Shown here piece after piece: positions 34,016 to 45,865 of a stretch of 64,000 nt of DNA. The translations under genes were made by a program, and so were the position numbers. The stretch spans positions 42,178,817 to 42,242,816 of the forward strand of contig CANTUZ010000008.1 in assembly GCA_947846985.1 (NCBI GenBank). Reading direction: 5' to 3'. Position 1 is the first letter of the stretch. The number at the start of each line of letters is the position of its first letter. Below the pieces are notes generated by a model. The model was given only the letters and a program-made list of their open reading frames with translations. It searched no databases and was not told the DNA's origin. This stretch comes from Fratercula arctica. Lineage: Eukaryota > Chordata > Aves > Charadriiformes > Alcidae.

Positions 34016-36066
34016 AAGGGGGGAAAAGTATGTTGGGAGTGTGTACACAGGCATTTGTGTGTGTGCTTATGGATTTAAGATGTCAAACGTGAGGGTGATG
34101 CTGAGGCTTGTGGTGTTGCTCGTTGATGCCTTTAGAGAGGGGCACTGAGCCCCTTCTCACCACAAGGAAGAGCAAAGAAAAAACCACCCTGTTATTGCCT
34201 TTGTCAACAACAAAATATTTGTGTACTTAACTGCACCGATATTTCTTTACGGTGCCTTTTCTGTGCGGCACGGCATGCTGCGTGTGCTGGCAGCTGAAAC
34301 GGCTCGCTCCCGCGGCCCTGAGCTCCTGCCTCTGCTCCTGCTCGGGCACTGGCCGTGCCGCAGGGCTTCTCTGCTGCCCCCCTTTTCTCTGGTTATTTTT
34401 CCCCTACGTTTATATTTAAATATATATATATTTTTTTTTCCCTGCTAGTTTTTTGTTTTGTTTACAGTGCATAAATAAAATCTATATGGCCGCGCTTTGG
34501 AAGGCGCTCCTCGAGGCTGGAGGAGCGGTGTGACCAGCTGTGCGCAGCTGGCGCGTGCTGGGCAGCCTGGCGCCGGTGTGGCTGCTGTGTCCTGCCACCC
34601 CCTGCCAGCTCTCGGGGTCACTCGTGACAAAGATGCAGGGTGCACCTTCCCAAAATTCCTCCGTGGACAAAGAGGACACACGTGCCTGGCACAATGCAGC
34701 CCAGCCTTAAAGCCGAAGAAGAAATTTGTCTTTTATTTTATAGCCTGTGCCTGTTTGCGCCTGCAGCTGCTTCTTGGGTCCCCGGGGAGGAAGTCATCTG
34801 CTCGAGGTGAACGGTCGCTCCTTGAACGTAATGGCTCCTTGTGGCCGGAATTCTCTCACGGTGCCTCCTTCGTTCTTCCAAGGGCTGGTTTCTTCCTCAA
34901 CTCCCTGCAGAGAACGCTCTGCAAAAAGGGAATTGTTTCCATGCAGCTGTGGTGGTGGCCATCCCCTTCACTGGGACACTGTACCCTAGCAGGTCCTGAG
35001 GGTGGTTTAAGGTGCAGATGCTTCTTCTGCTCTTCCTCTGACCTAGGCTGTCTTTTCCCCGCGATCGGGAAGCATGTGATGTACATCCCATTGATTTCTC
35101 TCTCTGCTGTGCTTCAGTAAAATCTGTTACTAAGTCTGCTTCCATTTCCTTTTCACTCCTTTGGGGTGTTTTAAGGTTAGCGTAAGCGCGTGGACAGGGG
35201 CTGCTCAGAGACTGGCGTGGTAATAGTACCCTGTTACATACTGTCAGGACATAAATGAGTACTGCTCGTGCCAGCTTGCATTTCTCAGAGGAGGGATTTC
35301 TTGGTTTTTTACACCTAACAAATTAGAAATATTAAAGTTTCTCTTTAAATTACTGAAATTCCATATTTGTGCCTGTGAGACGATGAGTGAGATGCATTCG
35401 GGCAGTACTGACTTCACCGAGTGGACTTGGCCTTACCCTGCATCTCTTCTGCTTCTTCCCCTTTTCCTAAGCTTTCCACGTACGCGTTTGTTACAAATAC
35501 CCGTTCAACAGATTGCTCATGCTGTTGGGTTTGGGATGGGTTTTTTAAGACCTTTTTCTAGTTGCTTCCCAGTTTCATTTAATTATTTTCCTCCAGTTTG
35601 ATAAAGTGCAAGCGTGGAAGAAAGCTTTTGGGCTGAAGTGGGCTGGTTCAATCAGGAAAGCTCTCGAGCACGCACCAGCCCAAACGTGCTGTGCTAATTC
35701 ACTAATCAAAGTAAACCATGCTGTAAAGAAAGATGAGGGTTGACATAATTAGGAGAACTATTTTGGATGCAGTGTGAATTCCGTATGCTAGATTTGCCAT
35801 GATAAGAATCCTAACATGTCTGTTATCTTGGTGATTTATTTATTTTTTTTTTTTAAACTGTGAGGTAATGACTACTTTTTCTAATAAAAAATTAGATATG
35901 CTTATTCCATTTTTATTGAGTGTAAACCATCCAGGGGGAAAGAAGTGGGCTCAGGTAGTAGAGTCAGATTGTCTGTAAGCATCGTTCCTGCAGGTATATT
36001 TTCCAAGCTATTTTTTCCTCTGAGTATATAATGCTGAGTGTCCTGTACCTGAGCCAGCACATAATT
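34016..36066. other. Intronic stretch, no gene seen
   Basis: Mixed DNA with an AT tract followed by T at about 34418-34440 and a T run near 35843-35854. The 207-codon frame at 34497-35120 has no recognisable domain and is not called. Confidence 0.45.
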
Positions 36067-36377
36067 GTAGAATCACAGAATGGTTTGGGTTGCAGACCCT
36101 TAAAGACCATCTAGTTCCAACCCCCCTGCCCTGGGCAGGGACACCTCCCACCAGCCCAGGTTGCTCCAAGCCCCGTCCAACCTGGCCTTGAACCCCTCCA
36201 GGGATGGGGCAGCCACAGCTTCTCTGGGCAACCTGGGCCAGGGGCTCACTGCCCTCAACAGCAAAGAATGTCTTCCTCAGATCTCATCTAAATCTCCCCT
36301 CTTCCAGTTTGAAGCCATTACCCCTCGTCCTATCACTACATACCCTTGTAAGCAATCCCTCCCCATCTCTCCTGTAG
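36067..36377 (-). mobile_element. CR1 LINE, 3'-end fragment, young-looking copy
   Basis: The minus strand carries the CR1 3' end. On the + strand it starts TAGAATCACAGAATGGTTTG, passes through CCAGCCCAGGTTGCTCCAAG and CCTCCAGGGATGGGGCAGCC, and stops at about TCTCCTGTAGGG. It is nearly identical to the equivalent part of the copy at 51481, so both belong to one subfamily that was active fairly recently. Its truncated 5' side faces another CR1 fragment in the opposite orientation about 190 bases away. Confidence 0.95.
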
Positions 36378-36564
36378 GGACATGCTGGGTGGGATTTCAG
36401 ACCAAAGGAGCCCTTGAAACTGTCTAGTTCCTCAGTGCTTGGAAGCCCGTCCCAATACAAGCAAAGAGTTGGAGATCCTGGGGCGATGCTGGGGGCAGGG
36501 GCTGGTGCACGTCTGGAGCTGAGTGGGCAGAGCAAGCCTCCGGTAAGGGGTCCGTGAAAAGATC

Positions 36565-36741
36565 AGGATCATTGGGACAGGCTGCCCAGGGCAGTGGTTG
36601 AGGCACCATCCCTGGAGGTGTTTAAAAGCCGGGCAGACACAGTGCTTAGAGATATGGGTTAGTGATGGGTTTGTCAGAGTCAGGTCGATGGTTGGACTCG
36701 ATGGTCTGAAAGGTCCCTCCCGACCTCGGCGATTCTATGGT
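36565..36741 (+). mobile_element. CR1 LINE, short 3'-end fragment, + strand
   Basis: A sense-strand CR1 3' end: GGGACAGGCTGCCCAGGGCA, CACCATCCCTGGAGGTGTTT, TGGTTGGACTCGATGGTCTG, then the terminal GATTCTATGG. It differs in sequence from the other copies (it has TTAGTGATGGGTTTGTCAGA), so it belongs to another subfamily. Together with the minus copy at 36067 it forms an outward-facing pair, with the two 3' ends outermost. Confidence 0.93.
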
Positions 36742-36744
36742 TCA

Positions 36745-39700
36745 TCATTCCTTAAGTTCATTTTATGCTTCTCTTTACTTTCCTCCTGCTCCTCAGCCCA
36801 GGACGAAGGAGTGCCCTGAGCGTCCTCAGTGACTTGTTTGTTGAACAGCACCCAGATGTATGTTCCCCCTCCCATCAGGATGGACGGACAAAGGAAGAAA
36901 ATTACAAAGTTGCTAAGTAACATAACAAAATAATGAAAAAAAAAAAAAAAAAGGCGGCAGTAAGGGCAGGAAAAAAGCTGTAAAGCTGTTAGGCTGAAAG
37001 AAAAGAATAGGAATTTTCAAACATGGGTAAAAGGATCAGCTTTTGGGTGCAGCGGTGACCATCCCCGGGGCTTGTAGGCGTTGCTGGCAGTACATCATCA
37101 AGGAGCGGTTTTGATGCTCTGGTACCTTAGGTGTGGAGTGCCGACAGACACCGATTTGCGAGCGCTGCACCACGGGGTCGGTCATCTCATCGCAGAGTGG
37201 GAAATTAATTGTTCCACCATGGACAAGATGTGAATGCCGAGTGCCTTCCTCCTTCCCCCGCCTCTCCTCTCTTTTCCTTTCGCTCTTTAGCCAGGGCAGC
37301 TGAGCTTAAATCTAAGATTTCCCCGTCTTTGCATACATCACTGAGGGAATGTAATTCCATAAACTAGAATAAGCCTCAATTAATCACCTTTTGAACTCAG
37401 CGGTGCAGCTAATTGAATGAAACTTGCTGGGAAAGACACAAAATAATTACTTTGTATGTGTTAGGGTGTCAATGTGTGGCTATTGTAACGAAGTTTCTCT
37501 CCCTCCCCCCCTTTTTTTCCCCCCTCTCGTGACTACAGTTTATATATTTTTAAAGTGTAGTTAACATAGGTAGCCAGAAAATATGTTTTCTTGTTTGTGC
37601 TGACAATGGCTAGTTATCACGTGTCAAGATATCACGATTTCAGGGATGGGGAGATAAATACCTCGTGTTTCATGGTGGGCTTCCCAAATGCATTTCCAAA
37701 GCGATCCGAAGTTTCTCCAGGGCTTGGGGGGGTGGTGAGGCTCAGGGGAAGGTGTGGCAAGATGGGGGGCTGACGACGACGACATGCTCCTTTTGTCCCA
37801 TTTCTTGGCTGTTGGTGAGGGGTTTCCCTCGCCGCACCTCCCGTTTGCTGCAAAATGGGGAAAGTGGTAAAAATGAGGTTCCCTCGCGTTTGCAAGATGT
37901 TTGAGATTTGTGGGTGGAACTCATCCTAAATGGAGTAGTGTTCGTCGTGAAATGTCATCTAAGGTATAAGCCTTGCGGTCTGGAGTAAAATCCCCTTGGT
38001 TTGCTGGGAGCTGCGCCCGAGCAAAGACTGCGTGATGCTTTTTCTGGCTTGTGTTCCCCAGTGTTTTATCCAATAGAAAAAAATGTGGGAAACCTCTAAA
38101 ATGGCATTTTTTGTAAACTGGGTGGGAGCACCTGATACGTACAGGTCCTGTCGCGGTGCTCAGTGCTGCAGGGGAAGGCTTCGGTGGGCAAAGCAGCCCA
38201 GCCTGTGCTGAACTTCAGCATGTGTAACATTTCCATCTCTCCTGGGGGGGCTGTAAATGCAATTTCAGAGGACTTTTCTCTGTAAAAGAGGGATCAAGGA
38301 GAGAGAGAGAGTGAGTTTTTAACTTACGGATTATTTATTCCACGCAAGCGAGATAGGCTGTAGTTATTATCCATGCCTGTTGTAAATTGCAGTGTTTGGA
38401 GTTTGCAATTTCACAGGGCGATGGTAAGAGGCAGTTTTCTATCTGTGAGCCAGGGAGGAGGTAAATCCTCTCTGGGAAATCCCGCAGGATGCTCAGACAG
38501 AGCTGGCTGCATCGGGACTGCCAGCTGGACCTGGGACTCTCCGGGCGCATCTTCCCATCCCACCAAAGTGTGTTCGCTCGTAATTCAATTTCTCTCCTCC
38601 TCTTTTTACAGAAAAGTAGATCTAATTCGGGTGACTACCCTGAGCACCACGCGTGCACACAGGAAGGGTGAATGCGTGATCCGTCCTGTGGTGGGTTGCA
38701 ATACGTATTTGCACCGTGCGGGGTGCTCGGAGGGGGTGAGCACCTGCGGGTTGGTACCAGCATCATCGAGCAAATCTCTCAAGAAAGTAGTTATTTTGTT
38801 CATTTGACAATGGGCGCCTATCGTATCCTCTGGCTCCCTAAATGATTTCTGTGTCCGCAGGCGATGCCGAAGGGTCCTGGGCCCCTCACAGCGGGCGCTG
38901 CAGCGTGTTTGCTTGTTTGCCTCCCAGCGCCTCGGTCCCCTCCACCTTCTTCTCTCAATAGCACTTTTCTTTGCAGCATGAAAGCTTTGCATAGTAAGGA
39001 CCCCACAACACAAGAATGAGCGCTACTTCCTTTTCTTTCTTCCTTTTTTTCCCCCTCTCCCCGTTCTGCATCCACAGTTTCTGCTCTCCGCTGCCAGGCC
39101 AGAAGCGCCTTTGTTCCATCAATGGGGCTGCCCAGGCTGGGGGGCTGTAGCCCTCTTTTACCCATGACGGCTCACTAGGAATATGTGTGTGTTTGTGTCT
39201 GTCTCTTTCTTTTTTCCTCCCATTAGCCTTTCAGAGTAATTAGCGTGGCTTTATGGCCGAAGTCGGTGAAGAGCGTAGCAGGGAAATCTGTCTGCACTGA
39301 AGTGCAGCAGAGGCTTTTATTAAGCTTATAATCGAGGAAGAAATTGGAAGGAAAAAAAGTAATTAATTACTTTGCTGCCCGTTTCATTTTTGCAGGAGGG
39401 CAGGCTGCCCAGAGGTTGAACCCCGTCTCTTGTCACGCTTCTCTGATCCTCAGCAATTTGGGGCTACAAGGGAGGGGGCTGCAGCCTGGGCTCCCTTTGG
39501 ATGCTGCCCCCCGCCTTCCTTCCCCTTTTTCCTTTCCTTTTCTGTTTCCTTTCCCAAACCTTTATTTGCAACAATTTCAGTTCAAAGTGTTGCGCAGAGA
39601 ACTGTTTTCAAATATCGTATTGAAGGCCCTGTGTGGTATTAAAATGTGTTCTTAAGGAAAAGAAAAAAAAGAGAGAGGAACCATGCTGAGACTGGACTTC

Positions 39701-42700
39701 GGGAAGATTTTGGCTCCCACTGTTTCCTCCGTGTCTGAGAGCTCGTTCCTGTGCGAATGCCAGCTTTGGTGCCCCTGGATTTGAAAACCAGTGTGATATC
39801 TTATTTCACTTTATGCTTACGTAACTTTCTTGTAAAATACTTAATTTTCATTAGTTTTCTTGTTAGACTCCTTTTTTTCCATGTAGAGTTTCATGTAATA
39901 ATAATTGGACATTAGTTGAACAAATGTAAGTCAGCAGTTTTCAGCCTATAGAGCACTTTTTCTCTTTTCTTCCTTTTTTTTTCTTTTTTTTTTTTTTTTT
40001 TTTTTTGACAAATGAGATGCTTTTTGGTAGAGGGACTTTGGTAATTTCCTCTAATCCGCTTTTTTGTTGCGATACCCCAGAAAAGGGCTCTCTGCAGGTA
40101 CCCGCCGTTCCCAGTAAATGCCCGAACGCATCCTGCCACCGTGGGGCTGAGCCCGGTGTGGTGGGACGGGACGGGACGGGAGACGTGATGCTGTGGGTGA
40201 AGAGCTGGGAGAAACGAGGCGCAGGGTTCCCTGGGGTACCCCAGCAAGTGGACGTGGGACCTGGGGTGAGAGGTGGTGGGTTGGACGCTGAAGGTGACGA
40301 GTGTTCAGCTCGTGTTTTCATGGCCTTGAATAAATTAATGCCCACAAATCTGAATTTCAAGAACACTGGCTTCGTTCACTTTAGCGGCCTGTTAGGGTAT
40401 TTCAGTTATTTCTAGAGCTGGCCAAACTTTTTCACATGAATAACTTTCTCACTTGTGTGGTTTAAGTCAAAGTTTTCTAGAAAAGAAAAATACTCTTACT
40501 GCATTTCTTTATGTTTATTTTTTTCCCTAACAGCTGAGTTTTGAGTGTTCAGTTGAGTGTTCAGTTAACAGTTGAGTTTTGCCTTAGCTGGAAAGAAGCT
40601 GTTAATTTCCCCTCTTCGCAGTCAGCTTTTCTGTGTCTTTCTTCTTAAAGGAAACTGAAATAAAACATCTTAACATTCTGAAATGGAGACCCAAATGTTT
40701 TGGAAAATTGTAGAACAAGTGGTATTTGAAAGTAAACTGAAACTAGGAAGGCACCTTTTAAAAAGGGAGGAAAAAAAAATATTTGTGCTTCTAAAAGGGA
40801 AATTCCTTATGGAAAAAATCAAACTTTGGAAAAGGATCTTTTCTTCTCTCTCTGCTTTTTGTGTGTGGTAATATTCTGCAAAAAATCCCAAATACCTCTG
40901 GCTGCTTTGTGTTTGGCGGTAAGGGAATAAAGGAGCAGGAATTGCATCCGTGGCAGCACCGACGGGTGCAGAGGAGATTATTCTGGAGGTGCAGAGGAGA
41001 TTATCCGGGCAGGAAAAGGGGAGGTGGTGACAGTGCTTCCTCCTGTGAGGCAAATGGAGGCGACTTCACTTTGGGGTGCAAAGTCGTCCTGTGTGAAGGC
41101 GCCTCTCCAGCAGGCAGTGCCGGGGCAGTGCCGGGGCAGCGCTGCTGGTGGCTCCCCGGCCACGGTACCCCGTGGTCTGCCCGGGCCTGGTGCCGGCCCC
41201 AGGAAATCTGGGGGAAAAGGGTGAATACAGCTCCATCGGCTGCCACGAGGAGCGAGGGCAGCCAGCGTAGCCTGTGCTCCAGGTTATACATTTCATATAG
41301 TCTTTGGAGCTTAAATTTAATTGCTTCCGAAGTTTGAGCAAACAACTACAATTCTAACACAGAATGACGTGTTTTGAGGTGTATATTTTATAAGATTATT
41401 GAAATGCCACGAGAGTAAAATCCAGATTTTGTCAACAGCGTGGAGTTGCGGTATTTGGCTGCTTAGCTTTTGGCTTTAAAATGTCCTCGTTTGTTCATTA
41501 TCCGGGGGCACGTCTCCGTACAGCCTGCACAGGGTCGTATGTGATTTTCAGCGCCGCTGACTTAAATGAGAACTTTTACAGAAGGACAGGAGTTATTACA
41601 GCACTAACTCCGTGTGTAGTTAGGAGAAAAGTAAATAAAATAAAATAAAAAAATAGTCTAACAACCCTCATCAGTCTGTAGGAGTTGGGATGAAAAGAGC
41701 TAACGATCGCTATCTAAGTGATAAATGGGTGAGCGTCGGAGAGGGCTTTGGCAACAAGAGAAGACAGATGAAGGCAAAATGGCTGCTGTCTGGCTGCCTT
41801 TCCTTCTTTGAAGAATATTATGATTAAAGCATATTTAGCAATCCTAACTTGGGTCTAAATGATGTTTTGAATCAGACAGTGCAACAGTAATAAATTAGAC
41901 CAATTAGTGACTACACACCGCCTTTTCATATAGAAGCGGTGTGCCACAGCCTCACGTGGAGAGGGAGAACCTGACTTTGGAGCGTGAGAGGAGCACATAC
42001 CTGTGGGAAAACCTGTGTTTTCGGTTGATTGCTCCGTGGTCCTACCCTCTCTGGGGGATGGACTGTGCGTCATTGTCCATGGGATTGGGATGCCCGAGGT
42101 TAGGAGGAGCCCGTGTAGAGCACTCTGCTACAGTCGTGCTATAGAAGGTGGCTGAAAGGGTTGGGATGGGACTGCGGGAGTTCATTTGGGGAAGACGTTT
42201 TATCAGCTCCGAGTGCATTGGATTTGCTGTGTTTAGGGTGTTGTTGATGGTTGAGTTTGTGGCAATCCTTTTGTGGGTGAACGTGGTCCTTTTTAATGCC
42301 AAACCAACACAGTTCAGCGAGCAGTCAAGTACCAGGTTCTCCAGAGGCACCTTGTGAAGCTTCCATGGTACATAAGGTAATGCCTAAAGTTCATCATAAG
42401 TGCTTTAATGTGGAAGGATGAGCTTAAGTGTGTGTAAAAGCCTCATGGGATTGGGCCTCAAGCAGGAGAGGGATGTGCTTTTTCTTCTCCTTGCTTCTCC
42501 TGGAAAGGTCACTGACTTGTGGGATCCTGCCCTTGCAGAAACCGCAACTCCTGCCTTTCACGTTCACCTGGAGCAACGTTTCTGGAGCAAGGCGGTCAGA
42601 TAAGGCGTCCTGGCGGCGTGTGGCGTTTGGGTGGCGTGCTGCCTGGTCCTGTCAATGCCAGTAAGCGGCGCGGGGCTGCGCTCGTCCCGGGGGAGGGCTG

Positions 42701-43434
42701 TGCGCTGTCTCACCCACTTTGTCACCAGTTTGGAAATTGCCTCTCACGGGGCACGTTGCTGTTGCCTCCAGTTTGACGTGTCGTTAGTGCTGGTCTCCCA
42801 GCCTCTCCACCGCTGAGGACGTAAAGCCGAGTGCCTGCAGTCTCGCCATCATCCTTTGGCTCATAAACTGTGCCTGTGCCTTGCTTTTCCCTTGCTCCCA
42901 GAGCCTATAAAACTAAACTCCTGGTAAAGAGACACAGGTGTGAAGTTTTTAAACTGGTGAGAGCGAAACTCATTCACTTAAATATTTGCAGAAGGATACG
43001 CAGAGGAGACCCGTGTGAATTGGTGCATCTGCAGAAGCGAGGACTTGGAACAGATTTTGTCTGGCTGTTTTTGCCCAGACGTTGCAATTTCTGAACACAC
43101 TACTTCTAAGCTTATTTACCGTGCTGGCGTGCTGAGCTGTGAGACTTGGAGATGTAGAGGAGAAACTGCCGCGCTTCTCTCCCTGTCACGCCGGGGCTGA
43201 AAAGAGCAAAGGGAATTCGTCGTACGGGAGCGGCCAGGTCTCCTTTCCACTTTTTAACATATGGGGAGGGCATATACCAACCAGTTCCCTGCCTTTTCTT
43301 ATGCTACTGCTCAGCAGCTGCAGCAGGGAGTGGTTTGGCCCGCACTGGTGTCAGAAGGAGGGATGTGAAGACACAGCCAGGGTGATGTCCTTCTAACAGT
43401 GAACCTTTCTGAAGGGGGTACCTCCTGCTTTTCA
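36745..43434. other. Intronic stretch, no gene seen
   Basis: Mixed DNA. An A run lies at about 36936-36952. An AT-rich, low-repeat block at about 37340-37470 (CAATTAATCACC, GCTAATTGAATG, AAATAATTACTTTG) may be a conserved element. A T23 run is at 39984-40006, preceded by further pyrimidines. Small direct repeats occur at 40542-40566 (12-base unit twice), 40965-41004 (GGTGCAGAGGAGATTAT twice) and near 41107-41130. No protein-like exon is recognised. Confidence 0.45.
39984..40006. repeat. T23 homopolymer
   Basis: Twenty-three consecutive T after an interrupted T/C tract. Minus-strand frames across it read as Lys-rich nonsense. Confidence 0.9.
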
Positions 43435-43439
43435 AGAAG

Positions 43440-43830
43440 ATAAAAGGCTTATATAAAGAAGGTAGCCAATGAAGTTTAACTAAGAAATGGAATACTAAAT
43501 TAAAAATGCGAGTGTCAACTCACCGGGTGCAGTGTCAGCCTTCTGGTAATATGCTGGTCCTCTGAACTTTTAGTTGATTAATCAGTCCGTTATTCTGTTC
43601 CTAAACAAGCAGTTACATACTGGATGAAGGCGGTATAGTGGGGTTTGGTTCTGTACATCAGTTACTCAACTTCATGTTTACATAGTGATATCTAGGTTAT
43701 AATTTTATAAAAACCTCTGATAATAGCAATTATAAGCGTTAATTAGTCGATACCAATTTTGTCTATTAAATTTTATAGCTGCTTCTCTAATGCAATTGGC
43801 TTATCTCCTTAGATAAGCTTTAATGCTGTG
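43440..43830. promoter_or_regulatory. AT-rich candidate enhancer with inverted GATA sites
   Basis: GCTTATCT at 43799-43806 and AGATAAGC at 43811-43818 are exact reverse complements around CCTT, giving two head-to-head GATA sites. The preceding 350 bases are AT-rich and low in repeats, with GTTGATTAATCAG, GCGTTAATTAGTCG and AATGCAATTGGC. This combination suggests a cis-regulatory element (inference from motif content). Confidence 0.42.
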
Positions 43831-44605
43831 CTGCGCTCCTGTCACAGTTCCCAATTTAGAAGTAGCTCAGTCTCACCAGATTGGCCATGATCTGCCGTCA
43901 TGCTCAAAGTAGATATTTTGACTTGCAGTGAAAACAAAATAAAACAGAAAAAAAAAAATCAGTGCTGTGTGGGGAATTTTTAGTGTTACCGGTTGCTTCT
44001 GTATCATTTGGTCTACAGCGCAGTTCTCAAATGGCTCCAGCTGCCCTGGGGGAAAGTTTTGGATACCCACCGTAACCTTGGATGATCCTCCTCTTGTTTC
44101 CTTAAATTTCGTCTTGTCTGTGCAGCTGACTTCTCTCAGAGTGGTTCATCGGCTTCTCGCCACTTGTGTGAGGCGAGAGGAGGAGGGATGTGCCGTCCCC
44201 CTGGGGGGTTTGGGTGCCTCTGCGTTCACAGAGATGCAAAGACGTGGAGAACGAGGTTTGCTGTGTTGCTGGGCAGGGCAAATCAGGAGCAAAAGGGCTC
44301 GGTTTTACCTCCTTCCAGACTTCACGGGTACTCGGGGTTTATCCAGAACCCAGCCCGAGCCTTCTGCTCGTCTCGGTGGCCCTCAGCTCCAGCTCCTAAG
44401 AAATAACGGAGCGGGAGCGAGTGTCTGTGCTCTTCATTATCTGCAGTGATAGAAGCGGCTGGCAGATGGGATCTCTGAACTGTTCCCAAACTCGTGCTGT
44501 GCTCTGGGGGACTCAGCCTGCTTTGTCTGGGGTCAGATCCCCGACTTACACGCAAGATGCACTGTCCCATCTCAGTGATTTTGGGGGGATTCAGTCTTAA
44601 CAAAA
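43831..44605. other. Intronic stretch, no gene seen
   Basis: Mixed DNA; the GC-richer part (44040-44540) gives overlapping open frames in several phases, none with a recognisable domain. Confidence 0.45.
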
Positions 44606-44607
44606 AT

Positions 44608-44945
44608 GCATTCATTTTGTCATCAAAATGAACTCATGCAAAATACGCAATTGATTAACACCTCAACGGAGATGGTGTATTTACTAGCCAATTACTATTT
44701 TTGAGATCTGCAGTAAATGTCATTTCTCCCCAGCTTTCTTTGGGAAAGGCCCTGAGTCTGTCAGGACCTGTTTAATTAATCTTCTGCATTAACGATGTGC
44801 TTTAAGAAGGTAGAATTAACATTATCATTCCATAATGAGTCGGCTCCTCTGTTTTCTTCAAATTTCTCACTATCCTATCTGAAATTACTGCAGGCTATGA
44901 AGACATTATGTAGAAAAGAGATAACCTTGCTGTAGGTATTTATGA
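44608..44945. promoter_or_regulatory. Candidate conserved non-coding element with hairpin
   Basis: It begins with a perfect inverted repeat, TTCATTTTG at 44611-44619 and CAAAATGAA at 44624-44632. AT-rich, repeat-free sequence follows, with ACGCAATTGATTAACACC, TTTAATTAATCTTC and GAATTAACATTATC. No coding potential is recognised. It is probably regulatory (inference). Confidence 0.38.
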
Positions 44946-45660
44946 CGTTGCAGTGCCCTATAGCACGGCTGACTTCTTCACCGTTCAGTCAGGAGGAGGA
45001 CTCCCCTGACTGAAACTTCTTGTCCTTTAAAGAAATTCATGTCTGAGAGGAGTCACAAGGAGGGACCAGGAAGGGGCAGTCAGTCTGATCAATAATGCAG
45101 GTAAAGCCCTGAGGAGGAGCCCTGAGGCTGAGGTTCATGAGACCTTGGCCACCTCCTTGAGGAGCAGAGCGTCGGGGACCAGCTGGAGATGTGAGTTGGG
45201 GGCAGCTGGGCAGAGCTGGATGCTGAGCAGGGGAAGAAAGGGGCTGTGTATGAGAAAAGGCTTTGATACTTGATTAGGGCTGGACAGCAGGAGGGGTAAG
45301 GTGATGCCAGAAGGAAGGAACTACAAGCATTGTTCAAAACATATGGGTTTTGAACCTATATTGTTCAAAATGTGTTGTTCAAATTTACTAGGTCAAAATT
45401 GTTAAGCATTCTTGAATAAACAGGTGCATATTTCTGGGTCGGAACTTACATAAGCCTTCTGGACCAGTAGGTCATACATGTTGATGAGTTGCAATCCCAA
45501 ACTGGTTTTTCCGTAGCCTGTGATGTCCTTCTGGGCACTCCAGCCAGCGGTGCTCTGCTCTGACCTCCCCTCCAGTGGCAGGGAGCAGTTGGCGAGCGTC
45601 GGCGAGCGTTATTCTCTGCAGCCTTTTTGGGACTGGGGCCTTCACTGTGAGCAATTATCT
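44946..45660. other. Intronic stretch, no gene seen; small hairpin and direct repeats
   Basis: Mixed DNA. GTTCAAAAC at 45332-45340 and GTTTTGAAC at 45347-45355 form a 9-base inverted repeat. ATTGTTCAAAA recurs to the right of it and TTGTTCAAA once more, so one short motif appears four times in about 60 bases. The rest is unremarkable. Confidence 0.5.
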
Positions 45661-45865
45661 CCTTAAGGAGGAAGTTGTGAGACTCTTAAATTAGAGGCAT
45701 CTTATTAGCCACACTTCATATGGCAGGCATTAGTTATAAAAAGATGCACCTTGCTGCTAAGACCGAGTGATTAATTTACAAGCCAGCGAGTTGTTATATT
45801 GTGCTAACAATTACCATATTTGATAGATTAAAGCTCACGCTAGGTGATCTGTTGCCTTGGGAGTT
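45661..45865. promoter_or_regulatory. Candidate conserved non-coding element
   Basis: Repeat-free AT-rich block with CTTATTAGCC, GGCATTAGTTATAAAAAG, GAGTGATTAATTTAC and CTAACAATTACC (SOX-like plus homeodomain-like words). The composition resembles the other candidate elements in this intron. Confidence 0.36.

Noticed and set aside
34497..35120. 207-codon + strand frame
   Set aside because: No domain or splice structure. Other frames are open over the same bases, as expected by chance.
36161..36427. 88-codon frame over the CR1 copy
   Set aside because: It lies in the CR1 3' UTR read against the element's orientation. It is not a gene.
39912..40366. Minus-strand frames with Lys-rich ends
   Set aside because: The Lys run is the complement of the T23 homopolymer, and the rest has no protein features.
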